From positions 186,001 to 250,000 of the forward strand of contig JBFXEW010000001.1 in the NCBI GenBank assembly GCA_050179685.1: 64,000 nucleotides of DNA. Reading direction: 5' to 3'. This stretch comes from GWE2-40-63 sp050179685 (GTDB taxonomy: Bacteria > Bacteroidota > Bacteroidia > Bacteroidales > SZUA-534). A program made the translations under genes and the position numbers. Below the pieces are notes generated by a model. That model ran no database searches, had not been told where the DNA came from, and saw only the letters and a program-made list of their open reading frames with translations. Shown here piece after piece: positions 25,215 through 34,208 of this stretch (positions are counted from its first letter, which is position 1; the number at the start of each line of letters is the position of its first letter).

Positions 25215-25940
25215 ATGCCTTACCGACGATTACCCAACACCGATGTAGCCCGAATAAGGGCTATGCAAAAAGCACTTCAGAAAACTGAAGGAGTTCCTCC
25301 GTTCAATTTACCTTTTAGTGTTTCAATCCATCAGGAATTAAAATATTTTTTTCCTGAGTTTAAACAGGCCCTGCAATTTCAAAAGGAAGCCCAGGAAAGA
25401 CAAAACCTTAAACATAAAAAACATCAGGAGAGTTTTAGAAAAGCCCGGCTTTACATGTCGCATTTTATCCAGGTTTTAAACTTTGCCATTATACGGGGCG
25501 AGCTTAAACCAGAAAACCGGGCCATATTCGGATTGGACGAAGACGAAAGGAAATTGCCCCAGTTAAATTCAGAAAAAGACCTGATTGAATGGGGCGAACG
25601 CTTAATTAAGGGAGAATACACACGTTTAACTTCAGGACAAACTCCCATTACAAACCCAACAATTGCAAGGGTAAAAGTGCATTATGAAGATTTTTTAAAG
25701 ATTCACCAAAGCCAAAAGCATTTACAGGAAACCCACACCAAATCTGCAGAAAAAATAGTTGAACTGCGAAATAAAGCCGACCAGATAATAGCTCAGTTGT
25801 GGAATGAAATTGAAGATAATTTTTCTGATTTACCAGCAGAAGAGAAACGGGAACAGGCTGAAAAATATGGTTTGGTTTATGTATTCCGAAAAAACGAACG
25901 TTTAATGTTCCGAAATTTGAAACTGGGTGTTGTAAAATAA
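25215..25940 (+). CDS. Conserved Bacteroidota protein of unknown function
   Basis: A protein of about 241 residues with no signal peptide or membrane segment. The ATG at 25215 gives MPYRRLPNTDVARIRAMQKAL, a start I associate with a Bacteroidota-wide unknown family. The 23 residues ahead of it in the open frame (from 25146) overlap the promoter-like sequence, so they are not counted. The protein is mostly helical, with a Lys/Gln-rich coiled-coil-like segment (about 50-85) and another (about 170-215), and ends VYVFRKNERLMFRNLKLGV. It stands alone between sdhC and the CheY-like gene. I cannot name a function. Confidence 0.75.
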   Translation: MPYRRLPNTDVARIRAMQKALQKTEGVPPFNLPFSVSIHQELKYFFPEFKQALQFQKEAQERQNLKHKKHQESFRKARLYMSHFIQVLNFAIIRGELKPENRAIFGLDEDERKLPQLNSEKDLIEWGERLIKGEYTRLTSGQTPITNPTIARVKVHYEDFLKIHQSQKHLQETHTKSAEKIVELRNKADQIIAQLWNEIEDNFSDLPAEEKREQAEKYGLVYVFRKNERLMFRNLKLGVVK

Positions 25941-25996
25941 GTATTGTTAACTGCGAAGTCAAAAAGATTACGGATCGAATTACCGACTTCGTGAAT

Positions 25997-26380
25997 TTAT
26001 CCGCTAACCAAAAAACGCTCCAGCATAGCCAGCAGTTTATTTATATTCACTGGTTTGCGAATTATAGCATCGAACCCTGAGTTTTCAAATTCCTTTTCAG
26101 TAATTTCTTGCTGATAAAAAGTTTGCGCCACCACAGGTAAGCCCGGTCTAAGCTTTTTAATTTGCTTAGCTGCTTCAAAACCATCTAAATTTGGCATATA
26201 AATATCCATTAAAACCAAATCAATTTCAGGATGGGATGCTACCAAACTTACGGCTTCAGAACCATTTTCAGCCCGCAGGATTTTCACCTCTGTGGAATTT
26301 AGAATCTTAACGATAAATAAATAATTGGCTGGTTCATCTTCGGCAACCAATATAGTTTTATTGCTCCAGTTTTGAGTCAT
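25997..26380 (-). CDS. Stand-alone response regulator receiver domain (CheY-like)
   Basis: A 127-residue single receiver domain with no output domain. It has the acidic pair AEDE (14-16 region), the phospho-acceptor Asp59 in LVLMDIYMPNLDGFEA, the switch Thr in VVAQTFY, and the conserved Lys in IIRKPVN. Such receivers act as phosphate shuttles in phosphorelays or as protein-binding switches. Its only neighbour in the same direction is porX, 185 bp upstream. Whether the two work together is unknown. No cognate kinase is adjacent. Confidence 0.9.
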   Translation of the reverse strand: MTQNWSNKTILVAEDEPANYLFIVKILNSTEVKILRAENGSEAVSLVASHPEIDLVLMDIYMPNLDGFEAAKQIKKLRPGLPVVAQTFYQQEITEKEFENSGFDAIIRKPVNINKLLAMLERFLVSG

Positions 26381-26565
26381 AACAGGTTAATTATTTGGCT
26401 GTATAAATTTCGGAAAAATATTTAATTAACCAATGTTTACGTAAAAAAGTTTGACAATCAGCCTTTTGTTTATCAAACGCTTGGTTTTATTGACGAACAA
26501 GCCTTTTTATCCCATCGCAAATCAATGATTCAAATATATTTTCTGAAAACCAGAGCAAAATTTAG

Positions 26566-28125
26566 TTATTTCCGGGGTTCCAGCAGTATAAAAGGAATCA
26601 ACATTTCTTCCATTGAAACGCCTCCGTGCTGAAAGGTATTTTTGTAATAACTTACATAGTGATTGTAGTTGTTTGGATAAGCAAAAAAGTCGTCGTTGCA
26701 GGCAAATGCATACGAGGTGCTTACATTTATTTTTGGTAAATAAACCGAATGCGGATTTGGCACTTCGAAAACCTCCTTGGGATTGTATGACAACGATTTA
26801 CCCTGCTTATACCTCAGGTTAGTGCTAATGGTTTTATCGCCGGCAATTTTTACAGGATTATGTACCCGAATGGTTCCATGATCGGTGGTAATAGCTACCG
26901 GAACATTTTTTTCAGAAAGCTGCTTTATTAATTCAAACAAACTGCTGTGCTCAAACCACGAGAGGGTAATGCTACGGTATGCCGATTCGTCGGAGGCCAA
27001 TTCACGAATCATATCCATTTCGGTACGTGCATGCGATAGCATATCAACAAAATTTACCACAACAACCGACAAATTATGGTTTAACAAGCCACTGAGATTG
27101 TTTACCAGCTTGCGGCCTTTATCAATATTGTTTACTTTTTCGTAAAAGAAACTCGACTTTATACCCAATCGGCTCATCTGCTTTTGCATCAGTTGCTCTT
27201 CAAATTGGTTTTTACTGCCTTCGTCTGCTTCGTTCAGCCAATATTCGGGATGCAGTTTCTCAATTTCAGAAGGCATTAGCCCGGCAAACATGGCATTTCG
27301 GGCAAACTGGGTTGCCGTAGGCAGAATACTATAAAACAAATCTTCCGATTTTACTGAATAATACGGAGCTAATAAGGGTTCCATCATTTTCCACTGGTCG
27401 TACCTCAGGTTGTCGATAACAAAAACCACTGTGTTTTTTTGCTGCGAGAGCTTTGGAAAAACCTTCTCACGAAAAACATTGGGTGACATTAATGGTTTTT
27501 CAGTTTCGTTTGACTGAAACCAATCGATATAGTTCTTCTTAATAAAACGGGCAAAAGCCTTATTGGCATCAACATGTTGCATTTGTAGCACCTGGTCCAT
27601 GCCTTGTTCAGCATGTTTTTCAAGTTCCAGTTCCCAAAAAACCAGTTTACGATACACATTTATCCAATCCTGTGCGGTTTGGCAATCGCTAATTTCCATT
27701 CCCAGGCGATTAAACTCGGCCTGATAATTTGCTGTGGTTTTTTGACCTACCAGCCGGCGCTGTTCGGTAATTTTTTTTATCGCCATTAATATTTGCTTCG
27801 GATTCACCGGTTTTATAAGGTAGTCGGCAATCTTTGAGCCGATGGCTTCTTCCATTATATACTCTTCCTCACTTTTAGTTATCATTACCACAGGAAGAAC
27901 AGGAGCCATGTCTTTAATTTTCGATAAAGTCTCTAAACCGCTTAATCCGGGCATGTTTTCGTCGAGAAAAATTAAATCAAACTCCTTATCGCGAACCATA
28001 TCAATGGCATCGGCACCATTATTTACGGTTTCGACTAAATATCCTTTCGATTCTAAAAAAATAATATGGGGTTTCAGTAATTCAATCTCATCGTCGACCC
28101 AAAGTATATTGATTGCTTTCATCAT
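26566..28125 (-). CDS. porX: PorX: response regulator with PglZ/alkaline-phosphatase-fold effector
   Basis: A 519-residue protein with an N-terminal receiver domain (phospho-acceptor Asp55 in LIFLDENMPG, Thr in VVMITKS, Lys in LIKPVNP). A helical linker follows, then a PglZ-type alkaline-phosphatase-superfamily domain (about 200-519). That domain shows VVFVIDNLRYDQW, PTATQFARNAMFAG, VVNFVDMLSHAR and AITTDHGTIRV, where the metal-binding Asp/His/Thr residues of the fold are expected. This architecture is that of PorX, the regulator of the type IX secretion system paired with the kinase PorY; the effector domain is known to have phosphodiesterase activity. The start could be the second Met (28122). 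A promoter-like TTG-N21-TAACTTTG lies about 190 bp upstream. porW lies next to it. Confidence 0.93.
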   Translation of the reverse strand: MMKAINILWVDDEIELLKPHIIFLESKGYLVETVNNGADAIDMVRDKEFDLIFLDENMPGLSGLETLSKIKDMAPVLPVVMITKSEEEYIMEEAIGSKIADYLIKPVNPKQILMAIKKITEQRRLVGQKTTANYQAEFNRLGMEISDCQTAQDWINVYRKLVFWELELEKHAEQGMDQVLQMQHVDANKAFARFIKKNYIDWFQSNETEKPLMSPNVFREKVFPKLSQQKNTVVFVIDNLRYDQWKMMEPLLAPYYSVKSEDLFYSILPTATQFARNAMFAGLMPSEIEKLHPEYWLNEADEGSKNQFEEQLMQKQMSRLGIKSSFFYEKVNNIDKGRKLVNNLSGLLNHNLSVVVVNFVDMLSHARTEMDMIRELASDESAYRSITLSWFEHSSLFELIKQLSEKNVPVAITTDHGTIRVHNPVKIAGDKTISTNLRYKQGKSLSYNPKEVFEVPNPHSVYLPKINVSTSYAFACNDDFFAYPNNYNHYVSYYKNTFQHGGVSMEEMLIPFILLEPRK

Positions 28126-28315
28126 AATAAAAATAATTTTTAAGGTGTGATGCCGGCCAGTTGGCAGACTTTGAACACTCTTTATTAATCTCTGTCGTGA
28201 TTTTGTAATTCAAAACAGGGGTGTTCATCTATTTAAAGTTACTAATTACACAAACTTTGCTACTTAACTAATTATTTACACAGCCTTGTGTGTTTGGTTA
28301 ACAAAAGGAAAGAAA

Positions 28316-28347
28316 CAAAGTTATAAAACGGGTAGTAGTTTTATCAA
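28316..28347 (-). promoter_or_regulatory. Promoter candidate for porX
   Basis: On the minus strand, TTG (28347-28345), a 21-bp gap, then TAACTTTG (28323-28316). This fits the -33/-7 consensus. It lies just past the porW stop and would give porX its own transcript with a leader of roughly 180 nt. Confidence 0.45.
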
Positions 28348-28350
28348 TAA

Positions 28351-31062
28351 TTATTTTTTTAAATAGTTTCTGTCGAAGAATTTTTGGTATTTGAGTACGT
28401 TTTTATCCTCTAAAAATGTTTTCAGGTTGTCGGCTGAGATAATAAAATCGCGGTAACTGTCGTCGTCAAAATCATTGAGTACGTCGCCGGCAATTCGAAC
28501 CGATTCATAATAATTGTTGGCCATATTCCTGTTTTTAAATGGCTTTACCATTACCAGCGAATAATCGGCCGATAACAACTGGTTTTCAACTTCGAAATTC
28601 AGGAAGTCGTAATAATCGATGTTAAAATTCTGCACACGAAACTGCACCAAATTGGCGCTCACTTTTTGATTGGCCACTACCACAATGTAATAATGCGGCT
28701 GACTAAGATCTACTTTATAAATTGCCAGATCGGCAGAATCGATGGCTGAAACTTCGGCTAACTCGCTTCCAAAAACAGGTTCTTCTTCTTCCAGAATCAC
28801 TTCGCGTGGTTTACGTTCCAAAGCAGCCAGCACTTCGTTTGCATACACAACTTCCTCTTTACCTGCAAAACGGCTTACAAACGATGTTAAAAGGTTTTTT
28901 AAAGCCAGCGTATCGCCGGTATGGCCAACACACAAATGGCTAAGCAGGGCGAACTTGGGTAACAGGGTGCTTTCAGAAAAAGCAGAATCGACATATTGGT
29001 AATTGTAATGTACTTCGTCGCAATTGTTATTTATGAAATATTTATAAGTAGCCTGATACATGAATTTAACCTGATTGTCGATTTTTTCGAGCTCTTTAAA
29101 ATAATCGGGATTGCTCAACACCTTGGCATATTCGCTGTTCGGGAATTCATTAATTACTTTGTTTTTATAAACCTCAGCCTGATTGTAGTTTTTGGTCAAA
29201 AAATATAACTTATACAAATTATAATAACTAATTAACTTGTGCTCAGTATTGGGATACTTTTTTAATAAATTCAAATAGCCGTCAATACTCAGTCCAAAAT
29301 CGTAGAACTTATCTTTGTAAAGGGTAGCCATATTAAAATACGCCTGCTCAATCTTTGTGTTCGATGCCTGAATGGCGGAATCGGTTAACGGCAAATCGAC
29401 CAGGTAATAATCGCGGGTTTTATTACTCAGTTTGCTTTTAGCACTTTCAGTTTCTGCCGTTTCACTGGCTAAAGCATCGCCATAATCACCCGATGATTTG
29501 TTTTTTCGTCGCCAGTTGTCCTCCAGTTTACGGTCGCCCCAACGGGTTTTAAACTCTTGCTGGCCCATGCTTAACATGGCCGGATTATAAAAATACCAGG
29601 CTCCTCCCCCGTCGTTTCGCATGGTGTTTCCCTGCTGCTGCAAAAAAGCCATCTCTTGCTGCTGTTGAACTTTAGCAGCTTTCTCTTCCATTTCCTTATC
29701 AATTATTTGTGCAATCAACTGATCGATAACAGCGTTTCGTTCAGCATCGGGTAAAGCTGCAATTCGTTGTAAACTATCCTGTTCTTCAATTAACAGCAAA
29801 TTGGTTACCAGCGCGTTCAGGTTTTGGTTTTTAGTTTTTAAAGCGGCGTAGTCGGGATAATCGGACGAAAGGATGGCCACAGCGCTGTCGTAGTAAGCCT
29901 GCGCTTTGCGATATTCTGGCTGTTCAAAAAACAGGTCGGCTGCTGCCAAGTACGAAACCGACTTTTGATTGGTGTTTACGGTGCTTACCCGCGCCGATTC
30001 AAGGAAAAAATTAATGGCGTCGTTGGTACGCGACTCGTTCAACGCTATTTTACCCAAAGCATAATAAATCTGATCGCGGAAATCGATGTTTTTTTCATCA
30101 CGTAACATTTTGTTTAACTCTTTTTGAAGCGGTCCGCTATCGGCGGCTGAGGCATTAAAAATACTGGCCCGGTTTATACGTGCATTAAACGTCATTTCGT
30201 AATTGGGATTCTGGTCAATCACCTTACCAAAAGCTTCGAAGGCCTTGTTTTTCTCATCGTTATGCTGATACAACTGAGCCAGAATGTAGGTATAGCGGGC
30301 TTTCTTTTTTTTATCCGATGTATAATCGATTCCCTGAACAAGAAAGGGAATGGACGATTCATACTGTTTCTGTTTCATTCGGACATCGGCATTGGTTAAA
30401 GCTACTTCGCCCAGAAGTGTTTCGGGAACTTGGTCTTTCTCGCTTTCAAATTTGCTTAAAAACTCCAAAGCCTGGTCAAATTTTCCCATTTCGACATAGG
30501 TTCGCGACAGCCACAGATAAGCGTCGTATTTAATAGGCTTGTTGCTGTATTCGCGAATTATGTAATTAAAGGTTTCAATGGCGGCATAAAAATCGTGTTT
30601 GTAAAAATGGGATTTCCCAATTAACAAATACGAATCGTCAATCCATTTAACAAATTCATTCTGATCGTAAAAATCCTTGTCTTTTTGGCTTTGTCTTTTA
30701 GCATCTTTTCGCTTGGGCTTAACCCGAATGGAATGTTTGCGAATGCATTTTGAACCCTTTTCTATGGCCCGGTTCATCTCTCCAAACGAACCCCGGGTAA
30801 CTTCGTTGTTACTGTATTTAAAAATGGGTAAAATAAGAGAGTAATTGTCTTTATACGATTCATCGATTTTTTTTACCCCTGTTTTAAAGGCATCGTTACC
30901 GTTGTAGTAAACGTTATAATACGAGGTTAGGTTATGGAAAGAGCGGGTTACTACCGTATTCTTTTTTGTAGAACAGGCCTGCAAAATTAATAGGCTTATC
31001 AACAAAAAAAATATGCGCTTATGTTTGATGTAGATTTGTAGCAAAGTGAATGTGTTTTTCAA
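28351..31062 (-). CDS. porW: PorW/SprE-type TPR lipoprotein of the type IX secretion system
   Basis: A large lipoprotein: signal sequence HKRIFFLLISLLILQAC, then STKKNTVVTRSFHNLTSYYNVYYNG, the characteristic start of the PorW/SprE family. Many TPR-like helical pairs follow (DAYLWLSRTYVEMGKFDQALEFL and others), with a low-complexity middle and an ordered C-terminus. The family is required for T9SS function and, in flavobacteria, gliding. The frame is open to 31176, but TATTTTTG on the minus strand at 31089-31082 looks like its promoter. The start must then lie downstream of about 31074, where no ATG precedes the signal peptide. I use TTG at 31062 (giving KNTFTLLQIYIKHKR); TTG at 31044 is an alternative. 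porX follows in the same direction. Confidence 0.82.
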   Translation of the reverse strand: MKNTFTLLQIYIKHKRIFFLLISLLILQACSTKKNTVVTRSFHNLTSYYNVYYNGNDAFKTGVKKIDESYKDNYSLILPIFKYSNNEVTRGSFGEMNRAIEKGSKCIRKHSIRVKPKRKDAKRQSQKDKDFYDQNEFVKWIDDSYLLIGKSHFYKHDFYAAIETFNYIIREYSNKPIKYDAYLWLSRTYVEMGKFDQALEFLSKFESEKDQVPETLLGEVALTNADVRMKQKQYESSIPFLVQGIDYTSDKKKKARYTYILAQLYQHNDEKNKAFEAFGKVIDQNPNYEMTFNARINRASIFNASAADSGPLQKELNKMLRDEKNIDFRDQIYYALGKIALNESRTNDAINFFLESARVSTVNTNQKSVSYLAAADLFFEQPEYRKAQAYYDSAVAILSSDYPDYAALKTKNQNLNALVTNLLLIEEQDSLQRIAALPDAERNAVIDQLIAQIIDKEMEEKAAKVQQQQEMAFLQQQGNTMRNDGGGAWYFYNPAMLSMGQQEFKTRWGDRKLEDNWRRKNKSSGDYGDALASETAETESAKSKLSNKTRDYYLVDLPLTDSAIQASNTKIEQAYFNMATLYKDKFYDFGLSIDGYLNLLKKYPNTEHKLISYYNLYKLYFLTKNYNQAEVYKNKVINEFPNSEYAKVLSNPDYFKELEKIDNQVKFMYQATYKYFINNNCDEVHYNYQYVDSAFSESTLLPKFALLSHLCVGHTGDTLALKNLLTSFVSRFAGKEEVVYANEVLAALERKPREVILEEEEPVFGSELAEVSAIDSADLAIYKVDLSQPHYYIVVVANQKVSANLVQFRVQNFNIDYYDFLNFEVENQLLSADYSLVMVKPFKNRNMANNYYESVRIAGDVLNDFDDDSYRDFIISADNLKTFLEDKNVLKYQKFFDRNYLKK

Positions 31063-31081
31063 TGAATAAACTTCAATTGGG

Positions 31082-31089
31082 CAAAAATA
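31082..31089 (-). promoter_or_regulatory. -7 promoter element for porW
   Basis: The minus strand reads TATTTTTG, an exact TAnnTTTG match, 20 bp before the proposed TTG start of porW. The region upstream is A/T-rich, with no TTG at the usual -33 distance. Confidence 0.4.
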
Positions 31090-31249
31090 TTTTATTTTTT
31101 GTAATCTTTTTAATGAAACCGGAATAATCTGGCTTATTGTAATCAATGCCGGATAACTATTGTCAGAAAAAAACACCCAAAGCAGTAAATTATTTTATGG
31201 TTTTGAATAAAGTTGCATTCGTTACCATTTCACTCCGTTCCGGTTTCGA

Positions 31250-32494
31250 TTAATAATCGCGCAAACCTGGCTCAATCCACTCATGTTTCCACAGCTCGAA
31301 TAACTCGGGATCGTTCGGAATTTGTTCCGGTTCGTTTGCAAGAAGTTCTTGAGCGGCCCTACTTATAGATTCGTTGCCAAATTCAATTTTAGTAAGCCTT
31401 TCGGAACCAAAAGCATATTTTTTGTGATTTAATGATAATAGTTGAGCGTTTTTCGACGGGTTGTTCTCATCGGTTAAACGTGCTATTTGATATTCAATTC
31501 CATCTGAGTTTTGCTTGCGGATATATCCCCGTTGCGAAAGAGATGCTTGTTCAGGAAAAAGCGCTTTACTAATTTGCTTGCGAAATCCGGCCGCCTGGAA
31601 CCTGTTTTTAAAAAAGAACGAACAGTAATTTACTCCAATGGGTAACTGCTGTTTTTTTGCATAATGTATAATTTCCAAAGCAGCCAATTCCGATTCGAGC
31701 ACAAGCGGTTTTTCGGCAGGGACATAGGTATAAGGACGATTCTTAAATTTTTCGACATTATAAGGCGTTAAACGCAACTGGTGCAGATTTAAATTGCTAA
31801 CCCCGGCATCAATCATTTGGGGTAAGAGTTTAATCAGGTTTTCTTTTTCTTCGGGTACTGCCGGAATTTCTATGGTAAGGTTTTTAATCAACCCTTTGGC
31901 CATTTTAATCTTGTCGAGATTGTAATTTATTGCACCAATATCGAAGCGCACCTCGTTTAAGTTCTGAGAAGCCAGCGTTTTAAACACATCGGGCGAAGCC
32001 AAAATACCATTGGTATACATCCAGGTATAAATATCGTCGGGAGCAAATTTCCGAACCGCTTTCAAATAATCATAAACCCGTTGCGGATATAACAGTGGTT
32101 CTCCCCCGCTAAAGCTGACTCCCTTAAATCCAAAATGTTTTACGTACTCGGCATAGGATTCGGGAGTAGGAAAAGTCAAACCCTGTGAGCTTGGTAATTC
32201 ATCAATATTTTGCGATGTGGGACAATAAAAGCAATTTGCATTACACTTGCCGGTAATAAATAAACAACTCCACAAACCCGCGCCACAAATGCGACAACCA
32301 TCAGATAATTGCTTATAATAAGGCTTGGTTCCTTTAAAAAGCGTGGTTTGTCCCGGAGTATTCAGCAGTTCGTTGCGCTTTTCCTGAAAATCCTGCGCAG
32401 CATAAGGATTCAACCAGTTCAACTCCGGGTAAGCGGCGTATTCTTTTTTATTCTTGCTAAGTAAGCCATTCAAGTAGCTATAATAGGCATCCAT
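31250..32494 (-). CDS. Radical SAM enzyme of unknown specificity
   Basis: A 414-residue radical S-adenosylmethionine protein. The [4Fe-4S] motif CNANCFYC (CxxxCxxC) follows an unusual upstream pair of cysteines in CRICGAGLWSC, which may bind zinc or an extra cluster. The SAM-binding GGEP is in VSFSGGEPLLYP, and later barrel parts (VRFDIGAIN, NLHQLRLTPYN) are recognisable. The last 100 residues are a separate domain without a SPASM-type cysteine set. Related proteins are often annotated as pyruvate formate-lyase-activating-like, but nothing here fixes the substrate. It stands alone; its end lies 73 bp upstream of the open frame of porW. Confidence 0.85.
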   Translation of the reverse strand: MDAYYSYLNGLLSKNKKEYAAYPELNWLNPYAAQDFQEKRNELLNTPGQTTLFKGTKPYYKQLSDGCRICGAGLWSCLFITGKCNANCFYCPTSQNIDELPSSQGLTFPTPESYAEYVKHFGFKGVSFSGGEPLLYPQRVYDYLKAVRKFAPDDIYTWMYTNGILASPDVFKTLASQNLNEVRFDIGAINYNLDKIKMAKGLIKNLTIEIPAVPEEKENLIKLLPQMIDAGVSNLNLHQLRLTPYNVEKFKNRPYTYVPAEKPLVLESELAALEIIHYAKKQQLPIGVNYCSFFFKNRFQAAGFRKQISKALFPEQASLSQRGYIRKQNSDGIEYQIARLTDENNPSKNAQLLSLNHKKYAFGSERLTKIEFGNESISRAAQELLANEPEQIPNDPELFELWKHEWIEPGLRDY

Positions 32495-32887
32495 AAAAAT
32501 TCATTTAATGATAATTACATTGAGTGATTGCGGTAATACCGTTTTTTGGCCAAAAATCGTTGTTATGAAAAGTGAACTATCACGCAGATAAAAAAGGAAA
32601 GCTGACCGCAATGATGTTCTGAAAGAAAAGAATAGCGAGCTTACAGCTCCGAAAAGATATATAAAAACATCAGTAAACCATCGTTTTGCTGATGCCCTTT
32701 AAGAATACCGATACGCTTTTGAGTCCGATTCATGCTGAGGGTAAAAGTACTACTAATTGATGGATGTTGGTAAGCTAAAACCAGCGTTTTTTAAAATATT
32801 TGGCAGCAATTAATTTAAAAAATAATTAAACTAGACACCTTGCTTCAGCGTGACTTCTGTTCTTTGAAGACGACGAAACGTTTTGCT
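32495..32887. other. Intergenic region upstream of the radical SAM gene
   Basis: 393 bp without a supported gene on either strand. A weak terminator-like hairpin (CATCAG at 32668-32673 and CTGATG at 32689-32694, with TTTTT following on the minus strand) lies about 190 nt past the end of the glycosyltransferase gene at 32888. No promoter with a full TAnnTTTG match was found for the radical SAM gene. Confidence 0.35.
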
Positions 32888-34021
32888 TTAGGATTGTAAT
32901 ACCAGCTTAAGTTCTTTGGCAATTGCCGGCCATGAATAACGAGCAAAAAAACTGTCGGGCGTAGTTTCCTTTTCTGATAAGGCTTCTGCTATTTTTTCAG
33001 TAAAACTGTCCCAATCGTTATCGGCAACTACTTTTAATTTCTTTCCACAAAGACGCGCATCAATCCCATGAGCTCCGGTAATGGTCGACACCACCGTTTT
33101 ATTAAACCCAAGGGCTTCTACAACCCGGGTACGAATTCCTCCTGCGCTTAACACCGGATTAATTACTACATCGGCACTGCCTGTATATTCATCAATATCG
33201 GGAACAAAACCGGCGTAAATCAGGTGTTTGTCGGAATACCCCCTCAACTGATTTTCATAATCGTCCGATATGCCACCTCCACAAATAAGAACTTTATAGG
33301 GAATATCAAGTCTATTTTGCAGACGAGGTAACAACTCGTTAATTATAATTTCAAGAGCCTCAATATTTGGTAAATATTTTAATGCCCCAAAAAACATAAT
33401 AACTTTTTCCTCCGGTTTAATCCCTACCAAAGCTTTGGTTTGAATGATGCTTTCATCGGGTCGCTCCAGAACCGTAGTTTGAGGAATTCCATAGGACGAA
33501 ATGTGACATTTATCTTCCGGAATTTTAAACTTTTCGATGGCCAACCTCCGGTCCTCTTCCGAAACAAAAAATAAGGCTTTGGCTTTACTATAAGTGAACG
33601 ATTCCCAGAAGTACAACAAGGGATACCACCATTTTCCCAGCGAGCGGTAACGAAGATATTCTATATTGTGAGCATGAATAAAAAAAGGGATTCCGGTTTT
33701 TTTTGAAGCCAAATAAACAATGGGTCCCATAAAGGGTTTTTCGAGCAAAACGGCAACCGGTTTTATTTCGTTTATCTTTTGTACAATGTATTTAAAGTTA
33801 CCAAACGACAAATACTTACGCACCCGATGTTCAATTTTTGGAAGCAGTTCAAAGGAATGCCCGGCGGTTGCCGATTTGGTGTCGGTAATACAAACCAAAG
33901 AGGTAATTTTCCCCAAGGCATCGAGCATTCCATACGTATGCTTTTGCCCGCCATCGACCGGGGGCAACAGGGGTGAAGGAACTATCGATAAAACAACCGG
34001 CTCTTTCGATGCTGTTTCCAT
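32888..34021 (-). CDS. Glycosyltransferase family 4
   Basis: A 377-residue GT-B fold transferase. The N-terminal domain has VLSIVPSPLLPPVDGGQKHTYG (acceptor side) and FFIHAHNIEYLRYRSLGKWW. The C-terminal domain has KVIMFFGALKYLPNIEALE, a standard GT4 segment, and a sugar-nucleotide region SADVVINPVLSAGGIRTRVVEALGFNKTVVST, where the conserved Glu of VVEAL lies. Cytoplasmic, probably adding a sugar in surface glycan synthesis. It is divergently arranged from the next glycosyltransferase gene and lies outside the main minus-strand operon. Donor and acceptor cannot be read from the sequence. Confidence 0.88.
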   Translation of the reverse strand: METASKEPVVLSIVPSPLLPPVDGGQKHTYGMLDALGKITSLVCITDTKSATAGHSFELLPKIEHRVRKYLSFGNFKYIVQKINEIKPVAVLLEKPFMGPIVYLASKKTGIPFFIHAHNIEYLRYRSLGKWWYPLLYFWESFTYSKAKALFFVSEEDRRLAIEKFKIPEDKCHISSYGIPQTTVLERPDESIIQTKALVGIKPEEKVIMFFGALKYLPNIEALEIIINELLPRLQNRLDIPYKVLICGGGISDDYENQLRGYSDKHLIYAGFVPDIDEYTGSADVVINPVLSAGGIRTRVVEALGFNKTVVSTITGAHGIDARLCGKKLKVVADNDWDSFTEKIAEALSEKETTPDSFFARYSWPAIAKELKLVLQS

Positions 34022-34208
34022 AATTTGGGTTTAGTGAAACAAGATTTAAAAGTACATATAATTATCTTCCCCAGCATAATAAACAAGAGTGATTTCTGTT
34101 AATTTGTTAGTTCGGATATTTTATGCAAAATTTGGCCGTATCTTTAGTTCCAATTTGGAAAGACAAACGGGGTTTAGTTCGCTGTTCGCAGAAAAACATT
34201 ATCATTTT

